Assembly (NCBI GenBank): GCA_028696755.1
Contig: JAQVGK010000031.1
Span: 1-13,462, forward strand
Direction: 5' to 3'
DNA: 13,462 bases
DNA from: Bacteroidales bacterium
GTDB taxonomy: Bacteria > Bacteroidota > Bacteroidia > Bacteroidales > ML635J-15
This document shows, piece after piece, positions 1 to 8,134 of the stretch. The notes below the pieces were generated by a model, which was not told the DNA's origin, made no database searches, and worked only from the letters and a program-made list of their open reading frames with translations. The position numbers and the translations under genes were made by a program. The stretch's first letter is position 1; each line of letters begins with the position of its first letter.

Positions 1-431
1 TAAATGATGTTGAATATATTGATCCAGTTTCTTTCCCAGCTGGTACAGAAGTTACTCTGTTAGCAGACTTTCCATTACCTTGGCCTTTTATACAATGGCA
101 AGGCGATCTTACAGGAAATAATAACCCCGAAACCTTGATAATGGATGGGGATAAGAATGTAATAGCAGATTTTGTTTTTGTCGAGGTTGAAGAATCAATT
201 AAAAGTGATGATGTAATATTAATCTATCCAAATCCTGCATTTAACGAATTGTATTTGTATGGAGATCAGATTGAAACAATTGCGTTGTTTGCAATCGATT
301 GCTGTGAAGTTAAGTTTTATACAGATTATTCATCTGGAAAAAGCTTAGATATTTCGGATCTTACACCTGGAGTTTACATTGTAAAAGTTAATAACTCAGA
401 TACTTGGGTTGGTAAATTTATAAAAGAATAG
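1..431 (+). CDS. C-terminal part of a secreted T9SS type A cargo protein (5' end outside window)
   Basis: The reading frame is open from base 3 to the TAG at 429-431, giving about 142 visible residues, so the gene begins upstream of the window; the internal ATG at 135 is not a credible start. The first ~55 residues (SFPAGTEVTLLADF, FIQWQGDL, MDGDKNVIADF) match the divergent InlB B-repeat / Flg_new_2-like pattern of 'G-T-x-V-x-L-x-A ... F-x-x-W-x-G ... M-D-x-D-K-x-V-x-A-x-F'. The last ~80 residues (LIYPNPAFNELYLYG, then DISDLTPGVYIVKV and the terminal GKFIKE) are a typical T9SS type A sorting domain, which directs export across the outer membrane and is then cleaved. The catalytic or binding part lies upstream and cannot be named. 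The family assignments are pattern recognition from known families; secretion is inferred from them. Confidence 0.85.
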   Translation, partial: NDVEYIDPVSFPAGTEVTLLADFPLPWPFIQWQGDLTGNNNPETLIMDGDKNVIADFVFVEVEESIKSDDVILIYPNPAFNELYLYGDQIETIALFAIDCCEVKFYTDYSSGKSLDISDLTPGVYIVKVNNSDTWVGKFIKE

Positions 432-435
432 ATTT

Positions 436-459
436 AAGCCGGTTAGTCCGGCTTTTTTT
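436..459 (+). terminator. Intrinsic terminator of the upstream T9SS cargo gene
   Basis: A perfect 7-bp stem AAGCCGG (436-442) / CCGGCTT (448-454) with loop TTAGT is followed by a run of seven T (453-459). It begins five bases after the upstream stop codon. The T tract overlaps the stop codon (458-460, read on the minus strand) of the convergent giant gene. For minus-strand transcripts the stem is the same, but it is followed by AAATCT rather than a T tract, so two-way termination is possible but weaker. Confidence 0.85.
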
Positions 460-3400
460 ATTCTTCTCTCATCAAGTGAAATACACCATAAAGATTGTAC
501 TCAAAACCGTCTACCCCTTTTGCATAAATTACATAGTAGTAAACGCCTGGCGATGCTTTTGAGTTGTCGGTAGTGTTTCCATTCCAGCCAGCTTCGTATG
601 TTTCCCAATCTGTCCAAGTATAAATTACATTTCCCCATCTGTTTAAAATCTGAGCATTAAATGATTGAAGAGTCTGTGCTTTTACTTGAAAATAGTCGTT
701 AATTCCATCGTCATTAGGCGAAAAAATATTTGGGACATCGATTAAACTAGGATTTTCGACATTGATACACATTTCTAAACGAGCAGTATCTCTACATTCT
801 GGTAATTCGCGATTCATGATTATTAAGAAAGGGAAATAGCATCCAGCCTCTGCATAGGTATGCTCAATCATTTCGTCGCAACTTTTCAATGTTGTTCCAT
901 CATCAAAATGCCATTCACATCGTTTTCTAACATCGTCATAGTCGGAGGTGTTAATAAAAGTAACATTTCCATTTGGAGCAACAAGTTCGTCAATTAAAAC
1001 ATCTGTCGAAATATTAAATTGGGCTTCCAGTAATCCGATGGTTGGAATTTCGAAAATCGCAGTGTCGAAGCAATTGGCAGTACCAAACGTGTTTATATAA
1101 TACGCATAATGCTGTAAATTTGTACTGAGATAGCTTATTTGTACAGGGTAGTTTCCTGCCGCTAGATTAAAAGCGGAATCGAAAGGTTCGCCTTGTGCTG
1201 GTCCATTGTTTTCGTCGAGCCAAAAGAAAGAGATATCGTCGTTAGGAGCGATAAAAAGCGCTCCTTTACCAATAGCACATGTGTCTGCGGCAATTAAAAA
1301 GTCATAGGAAGGAGTGCTTGGCTCAAAAACAGTATCGATACAAATTGGACTCATACATCCCCATTCGTTTGTAATTATGAGACTAATTCGATGAGCTGTG
1401 TCGGTATTATTCCACGAAACTAGATTTAAGTATGCACCACCATATTCATTTGCTTGCGGGGTAATGCTAGAGCTTGAATAATAATTCCAAGTGTAATGAG
1501 GGTGATTACTTTCGACAGCGGAAATTGTAGCTTGTTCACCTTTACATTTTGGTGGAATTGTAGTGATTTGTGATTGTGGGACTTCGACAAACATTACGTT
1601 TACTTGATCTTGATCCGTACATCCAAATCCATTATCTTCAGTCCAGATGAGAGTAAATGACTGTGGGTTTTCCGAATCTGAATTATAGATATTTGATGAT
1701 AATTCTGTTAGTGCATAATTCTCATCATTAAAAGTGATGTTTTCTTGAGATGGATTACTCCAAACACCTGTGCCAACACTTGGGAAAGCGTTTAAACTCC
1801 CAGTTAAACCACAGAATATTGTGTCTGCTCCGGCATTTGCAACAGGGACTTCGATAAAGCAAATATTCAATGGGCCGGCAGTGTCAACACAGAAATTGGG
1901 ATTGTTTGCTGGTCCAGATTGCTCGATCCAATAAAAATCGCGACAACCGTATGTGTAAACCTGAGCCCAAGTTGATATTGAGTTTACATTGCCATACACA
2001 GTGGCTGGCCACGTGTCGTACCAGTAGCCAGTAATTCCACTACCTGGGTTTTCTGCTCTGAGATTTAGGAAAGTTCTACCACACGCTGTACTATCATCTT
2101 CATCCGTTAAAATGTTTGCTGTTGGCTTAGGCCAGAAGGAAATTTTAGCACTGTCAATAGAAGAACATGATAGTGTCGATGTTTGTGCATGATTACTTTC
2201 CAACCAAGCAAAATAGTACTCTCCAGGTCCTGAAACATTTACTTCGGTTTGAGGATTTGTGAAATCTTGGAAAGTAGCCCCAGGAGTATGAATCCATGTT
2301 CCACTATTTCCGCCAGAAGTAGCCTCGAGAAATGTATTTGTTCCACAAATATCTTTATCGTTGCCTGCTGAGGTTATAGGAGTTTCTACAAACTCAACAA
2401 GAACTGTGTCGGTATCGTAACAGCTTGTTAATAATGAATTGTTTTCGCGCCACATAAATTGCCACAATCCGGTTTCCCAAACGTGAACTTCTGGGTCGGT
2501 ATCGGTTGCTGAATAGAATACAGCCGTTTCTCCGGTAGGCCCCGAACATACCGACCAAATTCCAGAAGGTGTGTAATTTATAGTTTCAGTTAAATCGAAG
2601 TATGCCTCAAGTTCATATTCGAATCCACAAACAGAACCATTAATGCCAGCGTTAGCATCAGGTTTCTGGTAAAATGTAACCCACATCGTATCCATATCTG
2701 AGCATCCAGAATTTCTAACCGTCCATATTAGAGGAATTCTAATGTGAGCACTATCTCCAAAAACTCCATCGTTAAATAATGTAACAGTTGAATTTGGTTG
2801 AGTGCGATCGGAAAATAAACAAGGTAGTTCTGGTGATACCCACTCGTGTAAAGCCCATTCGCATCCAGTAAGGTCGGCATTAAGCCCAGAATATAATAAA
2901 CCGCATGATTCACCTTCGTCAATTGCTCCAACACTTGCCACGGGTTGTTTTGCAAATCTTATAATTGTAGATGCTGTGGTACTGCAAATATTATCCAATA
3001 CCTGATTTTGTTCTGTCCAAACAAATTCTACGTCTAAATTAGCTCCGTCAAAATTTCCAACAATAGCATTTGCGTTTGGACTGTTTATAGATGGGATGAA
3101 AAGTGGAGCAGGAGTAATTAAGCTATGGTCGTTTGCATTATAGGCAGTCCAAAACCCCGAATAATTTACGTTAGAAACACTCAAATTGTATGAATTTGTA
3201 CAAACAGTATCTCTTTGAACAGAAATAAATGGTTCGGGAGATATTATAAAGCTAATATTTACCGAATCTATGCCATCGCAAACATCAAATGATTCGTACC
3301 AATAATATGTATATGTTCCATATTGGTGAGTTACAAGAGTGATTGTGTCGTTAGGGTTTTGGATAATGCCTGGGCCAGTCCAGTGACCTGAAGAGCCTGG

Positions 3401-5188
3401 AATGCTAGGTGTTGCTTCGAGAGTTATTGAAGTTCCGCAAGCAAAAGCATCTTCACCAGCATAAGCCGGCAAATCGTTATAAACTGTAACGTTAATTGGA
3501 AAATTATCTGAACACATGATGTTTTCATCATAAGCGTAAATTACTTGTGAATAAGTAAGTACGTCTGGAACAATGCTACCCTGACCATTTGGCATCGAGT
3601 AGTAGTTTTGATTTCCTGTTAAAAAGTTTCCTGTTATTGAGGGTAAATTAACGCTTGTACAGCCAATTAGGTCGGGAATCTCAGAAATTTCTGGAGTGTT
3701 GTACACTGTAACTGTAAAACTTTCTTCATCAGCACATTCGCTACTGCCATCATAAATATAAATTGTTTGAGTGCTTGTTACAGGAGATGTTACAATTCCA
3801 CCAGTTCCACCTGGCGCATAAAAGTAGTTTTGGCTACCTGTCAATTGAGTTCCTGTAATTATTGGTAGTTCGAATGTGTCGCAAACCATCTGATCGGCGA
3901 TATCATGAACATTTGGAGAGTTAAATGGATTTACAAAGAAAGGTTCTTGATCGTTGCAATTGCCGATGGCATCATAAGCATATACCCACATTGGTTCGGT
4001 TACAGGCGAAGTAACAATATAGCCTTGTCCGTTTGGTTGGGAATAATAGTTTTGATTTCCTGTTAAGTTAAGACCAATAATCGGAGGAAGGTAAACTTCA
4101 TTACATGATGAAAGGTTTTGAATTGGATAAATATCGATGATAGGAGCATTTATAGTAACATATCCAGTTGCACAATTGTTTACATCTGATACAACAACTG
4201 TGTAGTTTCCCGGTGGTAAGCCATTTTGCGAAATTTCTAGTTCTTCAAAATACTCACCATCAATTGCAACGCCATCTAGATACCATTGTACTGTTTGAAT
4301 AGCATTGGCATCCACACTTAAAACAAGGTCATTCTCGCAGTATTCGCCTTCTACAGTAATTGGAATTCCCCAAAAAGAAGCATTATTTAGTCTAAGATTG
4401 TCAACAAAAAAGTATGGCATCAATGGCCCTCCTGGATTTGACAGTCCAGCGGCATATTCTCCCCCTGATGGATATGAGCAAGGTCCTCCCAGAGCAATTG
4501 CTCTTATGTTTATTGGCGGTGTAAAACTGATGAAAAAATCGTCCCATGCACCATGTATTTGATTTGGATCAACTGTTACTGTGCCTAATACCTGCCAATT
4601 GCCTTGCCCCAATGGGCAGCCTGTTCCAGTAAATGGCAAATCGCTGCATATATTTGTCCCATATAATGTGAATTCTAAAGGAGGTAGCAGTTCTGGATAG
4701 CTTGCACTATGACCTCCTTCTTCGTTCATAATCTCGAATGCAAGATCGAATTGCATATTGTACTGCTGGCCAGCTTGCATAACAGCATTTAAACAAGCGC
4801 CAAAATATTCGGAATAGTAATCATTACAAACAACTCCTGCTGCTGCATTGCCATCGGGGAATGGTAAGGGCGCTATGCCTGTAAATCCACATGTGTTAAA
4901 ATAGTCGCTTGTTGCCTGCGATGCTTGCATCCATGTGTTGGCACAATCAAGAGAAGAATAGTCGTCGGGACAACAAGTAAATGCTTCGAATGATGGATTG
5001 GGAATTAAAGATGGAATGTTATTGGTGATTATACTATCACAAAAACAATCTTCAGAATCATTTAAGTCTACTAGTCCATCACCATCATTGTCAACACCAT
5101 CGTTGCATATTTCAGTCTGAGCAAAGCTGATGTTTGTTGCAAGTATCACCATTGCTGTAATGAAAATTATTTTTGTCATGATGTTCAT
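458..5188 (-). CDS. Giant secreted multidomain protein with T9SS type B (gliding-motility-associated) C-terminal domain
   Basis: This is a 1576-residue exported protein, probably surface-attached or released. It starts with a signal peptide (MNIMTKIIFITAMVILATNI, ending ...SFAQ). A short acidic, Ca-binding-like segment follows (DGVDNDGDGLVDLND, ~29-43). Next is an 'NPSFE' jelly-roll-like domain (~62-270, ending VDNLRLN), of a kind seen at the N-terminus of such proteins. From ~280 to 1420 there are Ig/PKD-like modules: three near-identical ~74-residue units (~356-574), then several 'AG-x-D ... CG ... L-x-A ... G-x-W' modules. A PKD-like domain (WHFDDGTTLKSCDE) lies near 1440-1470. The last ~95 residues (VPNIFSPNDDGINDYFQV, ILNRWGNVIY, GVYYYVIYAKG) are a classic type B sorting domain. 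The protein is rich in paired Cys, suggesting disulfides. It probably serves in adhesion or as a structural surface protein; no enzyme motif is visible. The first ATG (5188) is chosen; the ATG three codons in is an alternative. Confidence 0.93.
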   Translation of the reverse strand: MNIMTKIIFITAMVILATNISFAQTEICNDGVDNDGDGLVDLNDSEDCFCDSIITNNIPSLIPNPSFEAFTCCPDDYSSLDCANTWMQASQATSDYFNTCGFTGIAPLPFPDGNAAAGVVCNDYYSEYFGACLNAVMQAGQQYNMQFDLAFEIMNEEGGHSASYPELLPPLEFTLYGTNICSDLPFTGTGCPLGQGNWQVLGTVTVDPNQIHGAWDDFFISFTPPINIRAIALGGPCSYPSGGEYAAGLSNPGGPLMPYFFVDNLRLNNASFWGIPITVEGEYCENDLVLSVDANAIQTVQWYLDGVAIDGEYFEELEISQNGLPPGNYTVVVSDVNNCATGYVTINAPIIDIYPIQNLSSCNEVYLPPIIGLNLTGNQNYYSQPNGQGYIVTSPVTEPMWVYAYDAIGNCNDQEPFFVNPFNSPNVHDIADQMVCDTFELPIITGTQLTGSQNYFYAPGGTGGIVTSPVTSTQTIYIYDGSSECADEESFTVTVYNTPEISEIPDLIGCTSVNLPSITGNFLTGNQNYYSMPNGQGSIVPDVLTYSQVIYAYDENIMCSDNFPINVTVYNDLPAYAGEDAFACGTSITLEATPSIPGSSGHWTGPGIIQNPNDTITLVTHQYGTYTYYWYESFDVCDGIDSVNISFIISPEPFISVQRDTVCTNSYNLSVSNVNYSGFWTAYNANDHSLITPAPLFIPSINSPNANAIVGNFDGANLDVEFVWTEQNQVLDNICSTTASTIIRFAKQPVASVGAIDEGESCGLLYSGLNADLTGCEWALHEWVSPELPCLFSDRTQPNSTVTLFNDGVFGDSAHIRIPLIWTVRNSGCSDMDTMWVTFYQKPDANAGINGSVCGFEYELEAYFDLTETINYTPSGIWSVCSGPTGETAVFYSATDTDPEVHVWETGLWQFMWRENNSLLTSCYDTDTVLVEFVETPITSAGNDKDICGTNTFLEATSGGNSGTWIHTPGATFQDFTNPQTEVNVSGPGEYYFAWLESNHAQTSTLSCSSIDSAKISFWPKPTANILTDEDDSTACGRTFLNLRAENPGSGITGYWYDTWPATVYGNVNSISTWAQVYTYGCRDFYWIEQSGPANNPNFCVDTAGPLNICFIEVPVANAGADTIFCGLTGSLNAFPSVGTGVWSNPSQENITFNDENYALTELSSNIYNSDSENPQSFTLIWTEDNGFGCTDQDQVNVMFVEVPQSQITTIPPKCKGEQATISAVESNHPHYTWNYYSSSSITPQANEYGGAYLNLVSWNNTDTAHRISLIITNEWGCMSPICIDTVFEPSTPSYDFLIAADTCAIGKGALFIAPNDDISFFWLDENNGPAQGEPFDSAFNLAAGNYPVQISYLSTNLQHYAYYINTFGTANCFDTAIFEIPTIGLLEAQFNISTDVLIDELVAPNGNVTFINTSDYDDVRKRCEWHFDDGTTLKSCDEMIEHTYAEAGCYFPFLIIMNRELPECRDTARLEMCINVENPSLIDVPNIFSPNDDGINDYFQVKAQTLQSFNAQILNRWGNVIYTWTDWETYEAGWNGNTTDNSKASPGVYYYVIYAKGVDGFEYNLYGVFHLMREE
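3467..4123 (-). repeat. Three tandem ~74-residue Ig-like repeats inside the giant T9SS protein
   Basis: Residues ~356-574 contain three copies of the same module. Each has a Cys followed by LP-x-I-x-G-x-x-LTG-(N/S)-QNY(Y/F), then a Gly-rich PNGQG or PGGTGG turn, then IVTSPVT or a variant, then (I/V)YAYD or IYIYD with a second Cys. The QNY cores lie at ~376, ~450 and ~523. Copies one and three still share a 20-base stretch, TAGTTTTGATTTCCTGTTAA as read on the plus strand (3603-3622 and 4047-4066), while copy two has diverged. This points to duplication within the gene. Confidence 0.8.
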
Positions 5189-5211
5189 GTTGAGTAATAT
5201 CTGAATTATAA

Positions 5212-5239
5212 ATCTACAAATATATTGTATTTTGTAGAT
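5212..5239. promoter_or_regulatory. Perfect 9-bp inverted repeat over the giant-gene promoter (possible operator)
   Basis: The arms are ATCTACAAA (5212-5220) and TTTGTAGAT (5231-5239), separated by a 10-base AT-rich spacer. The repeat covers the -7 box of the minus-strand gene and lies in the divergent region shared with the radical SAM gene. A dimeric regulator with about two helical turns between half-site centres could bind here. The symmetry is seen directly; regulation is inferred. Confidence 0.4.
5217..5224 (-). promoter_or_regulatory. -7 box of the giant T9SS protein gene
   Basis: Read on the minus strand this is TATATTTG, a perfect fit to the Bacteroidota -7 consensus TAnnTTTG, ending 28 bases before the ATG at 5188. 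No TTG is found at the expected -33 distance, so the promoter may be weak or activator-dependent. The box overlaps the left arm of a perfect inverted repeat (5212-5239). Confidence 0.6.
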
Positions 5240-5297
5240 AATGTTTGTTTCGAAGACAGTTATATTAGATTTTCCGTTGTACGAATTTTTATATTAT

Positions 5298-5330
5298 TTT
5301 GATGTTTTTAAAAAACCATCACTATATTTG
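5298..5330 (+). promoter_or_regulatory. Promoter of the radical SAM gene
   Basis: TTTG (5298-5301) as the -33 element and TATATTTG (5323-5330) as the -7 box are separated by 21 bases, matching the Bacteroidota sigma-ABfr promoter pattern. Transcription would begin about 10-12 bases before the ATG at 5348, giving a very short leader. An imperfect palindrome (GATG...CATC, 5301-5320) fills the spacer. Confidence 0.6.
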
Positions 5331-5347
5331 TAATCAAATTATTGCAT

Positions 5348-6847
5348 ATGAACAGGCTTACGAATTTTATAAAATTTCTATATCAGAAATCTTCGAGAAT
5401 GAAGATGCCTTTTATATATTATCCTAAACCAAAGGAAGGATTTAGTCCTGTTTCAGAATTAAAAATGCGTGAGTTTAACAAAATTAGATTTCATGGTCCC
5501 AAAAAACTTGCTTGTTACAATCCATTTGTAAACCTATATTTTAATAGCCGCGGGCAAGGTGTGGTTTGTTGCCGAAATCAAGATACAGTTTTAGGAACTT
5601 ATCCTCAAAATACAATCAACGAGATTTGGTTTGGTCCAGTTGCCGAAAAACTGCGAGAATACATGCTAAATAATGATCTGTCGATGGGTTGCGGCTATTG
5701 TGAGCATCAGTTTAATACTTCAAGATTTTATGGATTGCCCTCGATGCATGCCGATTTTTATTCTAGTACTAAGAAATCATATCCTAAAATAATTGAACTT
5801 GAATTGTCGAATACCTGCAATTTACAGTGTGTGATGTGTTCAGGTATAGTTTCGTCAACAATTCGTAAATGCCGTGAGAATTTGCCACCCCTCGAAAATC
5901 CTTATGATGATAATTTTGTTAATCAGCTAGAGGAATATTTGCCTCATGCAAAAGAAATCAAATTTTACGGTGGCGAACCTTTTTTAATTGATACATATTA
6001 TAAAATCTTTGATAAACTTCTTGAAATAAAATCTTCTGCAAAGCTGCATGTTGTTACTAATGGTACAGTATTAAACGACAAAGTCAAAACTTATCTTCAT
6101 AAACTAAATTTTACAATTACTGTTTCGTTTGATGCAACGAATAAGGAATTATTTGAATCGATTAGGGTGGGAGCTGATTTTGATAAAGTTCGATCTAATA
6201 TTTTGGAATACAATAAAATTCTTGGTGGAAAAGGTTTGTCGTTAAGTGTAACGCCGATGAAATCGAATTGTCGTGAAGTACCTGTGATTATTGATTTTTG
6301 CAATTCACTGAACGCAACAGTTAATATGTCGTTTGTAGAGAATCCTTCCGATATGGCTTTGTGGACAATGCCGTCAAAAGAGCTTAAAGAACTGGAGTTG
6401 TTTTATGAGTCTTATAAATTTGAATCTGCCAAGGGAGTAAATGCAAATTACAATTTAAGTGCATTTTCCCAATTTTTAAATCAGATTCGACAATATAGAA
6501 TTATAAATACACAACGCGAAGATGACTTTTTCCAAAACTTAAAGACTCAGGACGAATGTCTCGAGCTTTTAAACGAAATTTTGGATAAAGCAATACACGA
6601 GAATATTTTATTCGAATCGGATAAGGTCGAGATTCTTAAAATAGTGGATGAGGTAGATGACGAAATAAAAGGATTTAAGCAACAAATGTTTTACGGAAAT
6701 CTTGCATTTTTTCTTTCCTACAAAGGGTTTGAGGCTATAAAAGCATTTATGGAACAAGGCTTTGATAGAGAAAAGCTAAAGTTGAAACTTCTTGAGTTTG
6801 CTTCGATGCCTGATATTTATTCTAGAAATTATAAGGATTTTTCTTAG
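5348..6847 (+). CDS. Radical SAM protein with N-terminal twitch/SPASM-like cluster domain
   Basis: This is a 499-residue predicted cytoplasmic enzyme of the radical SAM superfamily; its substrate is unknown. The core motif CNLQCVMC provides the CX3CX2C cluster ligands (C157, C161, C164), followed by GGEP (~208-211), the SAM-binding motif, and VVTNGT (~235). Before the core, residues ~54-122 look like a SPASM/twitch domain: C56, CC at 74-75, the LGTYPQNTINEIWFG segment, and CGYC with C115 and C118, enough for one extra 4Fe-4S cluster. SPASM domains usually follow the core, so this resembles the 'N-terminal twitch radical SAM' type. Residues ~340-499 form a helical C-terminal extension without a recognised motif. 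The ATG at 5348 is preferred over a TTG six bases upstream, because the promoter already leaves only a 17-base gap; M18 is a further alternative. No precursor peptide gene is evident beside it, so a RiPP role is not supported. Confidence 0.85.
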   Translation: MNRLTNFIKFLYQKSSRMKMPFIYYPKPKEGFSPVSELKMREFNKIRFHGPKKLACYNPFVNLYFNSRGQGVVCCRNQDTVLGTYPQNTINEIWFGPVAEKLREYMLNNDLSMGCGYCEHQFNTSRFYGLPSMHADFYSSTKKSYPKIIELELSNTCNLQCVMCSGIVSSTIRKCRENLPPLENPYDDNFVNQLEEYLPHAKEIKFYGGEPFLIDTYYKIFDKLLEIKSSAKLHVVTNGTVLNDKVKTYLHKLNFTITVSFDATNKELFESIRVGADFDKVRSNILEYNKILGGKGLSLSVTPMKSNCREVPVIIDFCNSLNATVNMSFVENPSDMALWTMPSKELKELELFYESYKFESAKGVNANYNLSAFSQFLNQIRQYRIINTQREDDFFQNLKTQDECLELLNEILDKAIHENILFESDKVEILKIVDEVDDEIKGFKQQMFYGNLAFFLSYKGFEAIKAFMEQGFDREKLKLKLLEFASMPDIYSRNYKDFS

Positions 6848-6992
6848 GTGATAAATTTGAATTTTTAATTGCTGTTTTAGAATGGCTGATTATTCATTAA
6901 GTTCAATAATGCTAGAGGTGTTCTCTGACAATTATCTTATTTAATAACCCATAACATAATTTATAATTTATTTTGAAAAATTAAAAAATTAA

Positions 6993-7023
6993 TTTGCAAG
7001 TTAGTTAATATTAACTAACTTTG
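6993..7023 (+). promoter_or_regulatory. Promoter of the TetR-cupin-FeS-barrel operon
   Basis: TTTG (6993-6996) and TAACTTTG (7016-7023) are separated by exactly 19 bases, an excellent match to the Bacteroidota -33/-7 promoter. The -7 box ends 14 bases before the ATG of the TetR gene, so the leader would be only several bases long. The whole spacer lies within the 24-bp operator palindrome. Confidence 0.85.
6998..7021. promoter_or_regulatory. TetR operator: perfect 24-bp palindrome
   Basis: The half-site AAGTTAGTTAAT (6998-7009) is followed directly by its exact reverse complement (7010-7021). It fills the spacer between the -33 and -7 boxes and covers part of the -7 box. It lies 16 bases before the TetR start codon. 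TetR-family dimers typically bind palindromes of this size in their own promoter, so autorepression of the operon is the natural reading. The palindrome is seen directly; the binding partner is inferred. Confidence 0.85.
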
Positions 7024-7037
7024 TAAAAAATATTATT

Positions 7038-7622
7038 ATGAATACAGACAGACAGACAGAAATTTTGCAAGTCTCTTTGGAATTGATTTCAGAAAAAGGA
7101 ATTCAAGGATTAACAATAAAAAATATTGCCTCAAAAATAGGCACATCAGAGCCTGCTATTTATCGGCATTTTGAGAATAAAATTGAGATTTTGTTAAAAA
7201 TTCTAGATTCCTTTAAGAAGCTAAGTGAGGATGTAATAAAGGAGGAACTTTCAAGAAAAGCAAGTTCAATTGAAAAGATATCCAATATTTATAGAAAGCA
7301 CTTCGAAGAATTCTCTAGGAATCCATCATTGGTTGCAGTAATTTTTTCGGAAGAAATATTTGCAAACGAAACCATCCTGATTGATCGCATTTCGGGAATA
7401 ATGAAAGAGAATGAGAAAATAATAATATCAATTATTGAAACAGGTCAGTCAGAAAATGAGATTAAAGCAAATATGCCAGCGGCGATGTTATCAGTTGTTA
7501 TAATGGGAAGCTTGCGTTTGTTTGTTAAAAAATGGCAGTTTTCAGGCTATGATTTTGTTCTTGCCGAAAAAGGTGAAATGTTAATTCAAACGATTACTAA
7601 TTTATTAAAAACAGAAAAATGA
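7038..7622 (+). CDS. TetR/AcrR family transcriptional repressor
   Basis: This is a 194-residue DNA-binding regulator, the normal length for the family. The N-terminal TetR_N domain covers ~7-53: helix 1 ILQVSLELISEKG, then LTIKNIASKIGTS and the recognition helix SEPAIYRHF (37-45), followed by ENKIEIL. The remaining ~140 residues are helical, as expected of a ligand-binding and dimerisation domain; the ligand cannot be predicted. It is the first gene of the operon, and its TGA overlaps the next ATG (ATGA), implying translational coupling. The 24-bp palindrome in its promoter is the likely operator, so it probably represses itself and the four genes downstream until a ligand releases it. Confidence 0.92.
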   Translation: MNTDRQTEILQVSLELISEKGIQGLTIKNIASKIGTSEPAIYRHFENKIEILLKILDSFKKLSEDVIKEELSRKASSIEKISNIYRKHFEEFSRNPSLVAVIFSEEIFANETILIDRISGIMKENEKIIISIIETGQSENEIKANMPAAMLSVVIMGSLRLFVKKWQFSGYDFVLAEKGEMLIQTITNLLKTEK

Positions 7623-8104
7623 AAGAAAAGAGAATTTTATTATCGATGCTTATTGCATCAGGGATTTTTTTTAGTTGTAACAGTTCAGTTAAACCTGAAA
7701 ATGAGAAGCTAACGGAAACTGAAAAAGTCGAAGAGATGGAAGAGTCTGCATATGTGCACGATTCAATGATTATTGTGAAAGTTGCGGAAACAAAGCTAGC
7801 GGAAACGCCTCATGGTGTGGATGTTCGAAAAGTCTATGATAATGCTCATGCACAGGTTATGATTATCATGCTAAAGCCTGGTGAAAGCTTAAAAACTCAT
7901 GTTACACCTGTTGATGTTTTCTTTTATATTCTAGAAGGAACTGTAGATGTTATGGTTGGTGAAGAGATTAAATCAGTTACCGCTGATTGCCTGGTGGAAA
8001 GTCCAAAAGACATAAAACATAATTTGTATAATAATTCCAAATCGGTTGCAAGAATTATGGTTGTGAAAGTTCCCAGCCCTCAAACTAGCTCAACGATATT
8101 GTAA
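7619..8104 (+). CDS. Cupin-domain lipoprotein with a degenerate metal site
   Basis: This 161-residue protein has a signal peptide ending in a Bacteroidota-tolerant lipobox, IFFSC, with Cys20 as the lipidation site. An acidic linker (~25-48) leads to one cupin beta-barrel (~75-152). Cupin motif 1 is recognisable (PGESLKTHVTPVDVFFYILEG), but only one His remains (H94): the second His position is T96 and the Glu position is V100, with D99 beside it. Motif 2 (SPKDIKHNLYN) keeps Pro129, His134 and Asn138. Two of the four usual metal ligands are therefore missing, so it may bind a ligand or a poorly coordinated metal rather than act as an enzyme. It overlaps the TetR gene by four bases and lies in the same operon. 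No clear surface-export signal follows the Cys, so the periplasmic face of a membrane is its likely place. Confidence 0.82.
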   Translation: MKEKRILLSMLIASGIFFSCNSSVKPENEKLTETEKVEEMEESAYVHDSMIIVKVAETKLAETPHGVDVRKVYDNAHAQVMIIMLKPGESLKTHVTPVDVFFYILEGTVDVMVGEEIKSVTADCLVESPKDIKHNLYNNSKSVARIMVVKVPSPQTSSTIL

Positions 8105-8134
8105 ATAAAAATTATCAAACTAAAATTAATAGTT

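Noticed and set aside
4305..4562. Open frame of 85 codons antisense to the giant T9SS gene (similarly at 2802-3005)
   Set aside because: It lies within the giant coding frame, with no domain, promoter or signal.
6882..6944. 20-codon open frame between the radical SAM and TetR genes, considered as a RiPP precursor
   Set aside because: There is no Cys or Gly-rich core, leader motif or promoter; an open frame of this length is expected by chance in AT-rich DNA.
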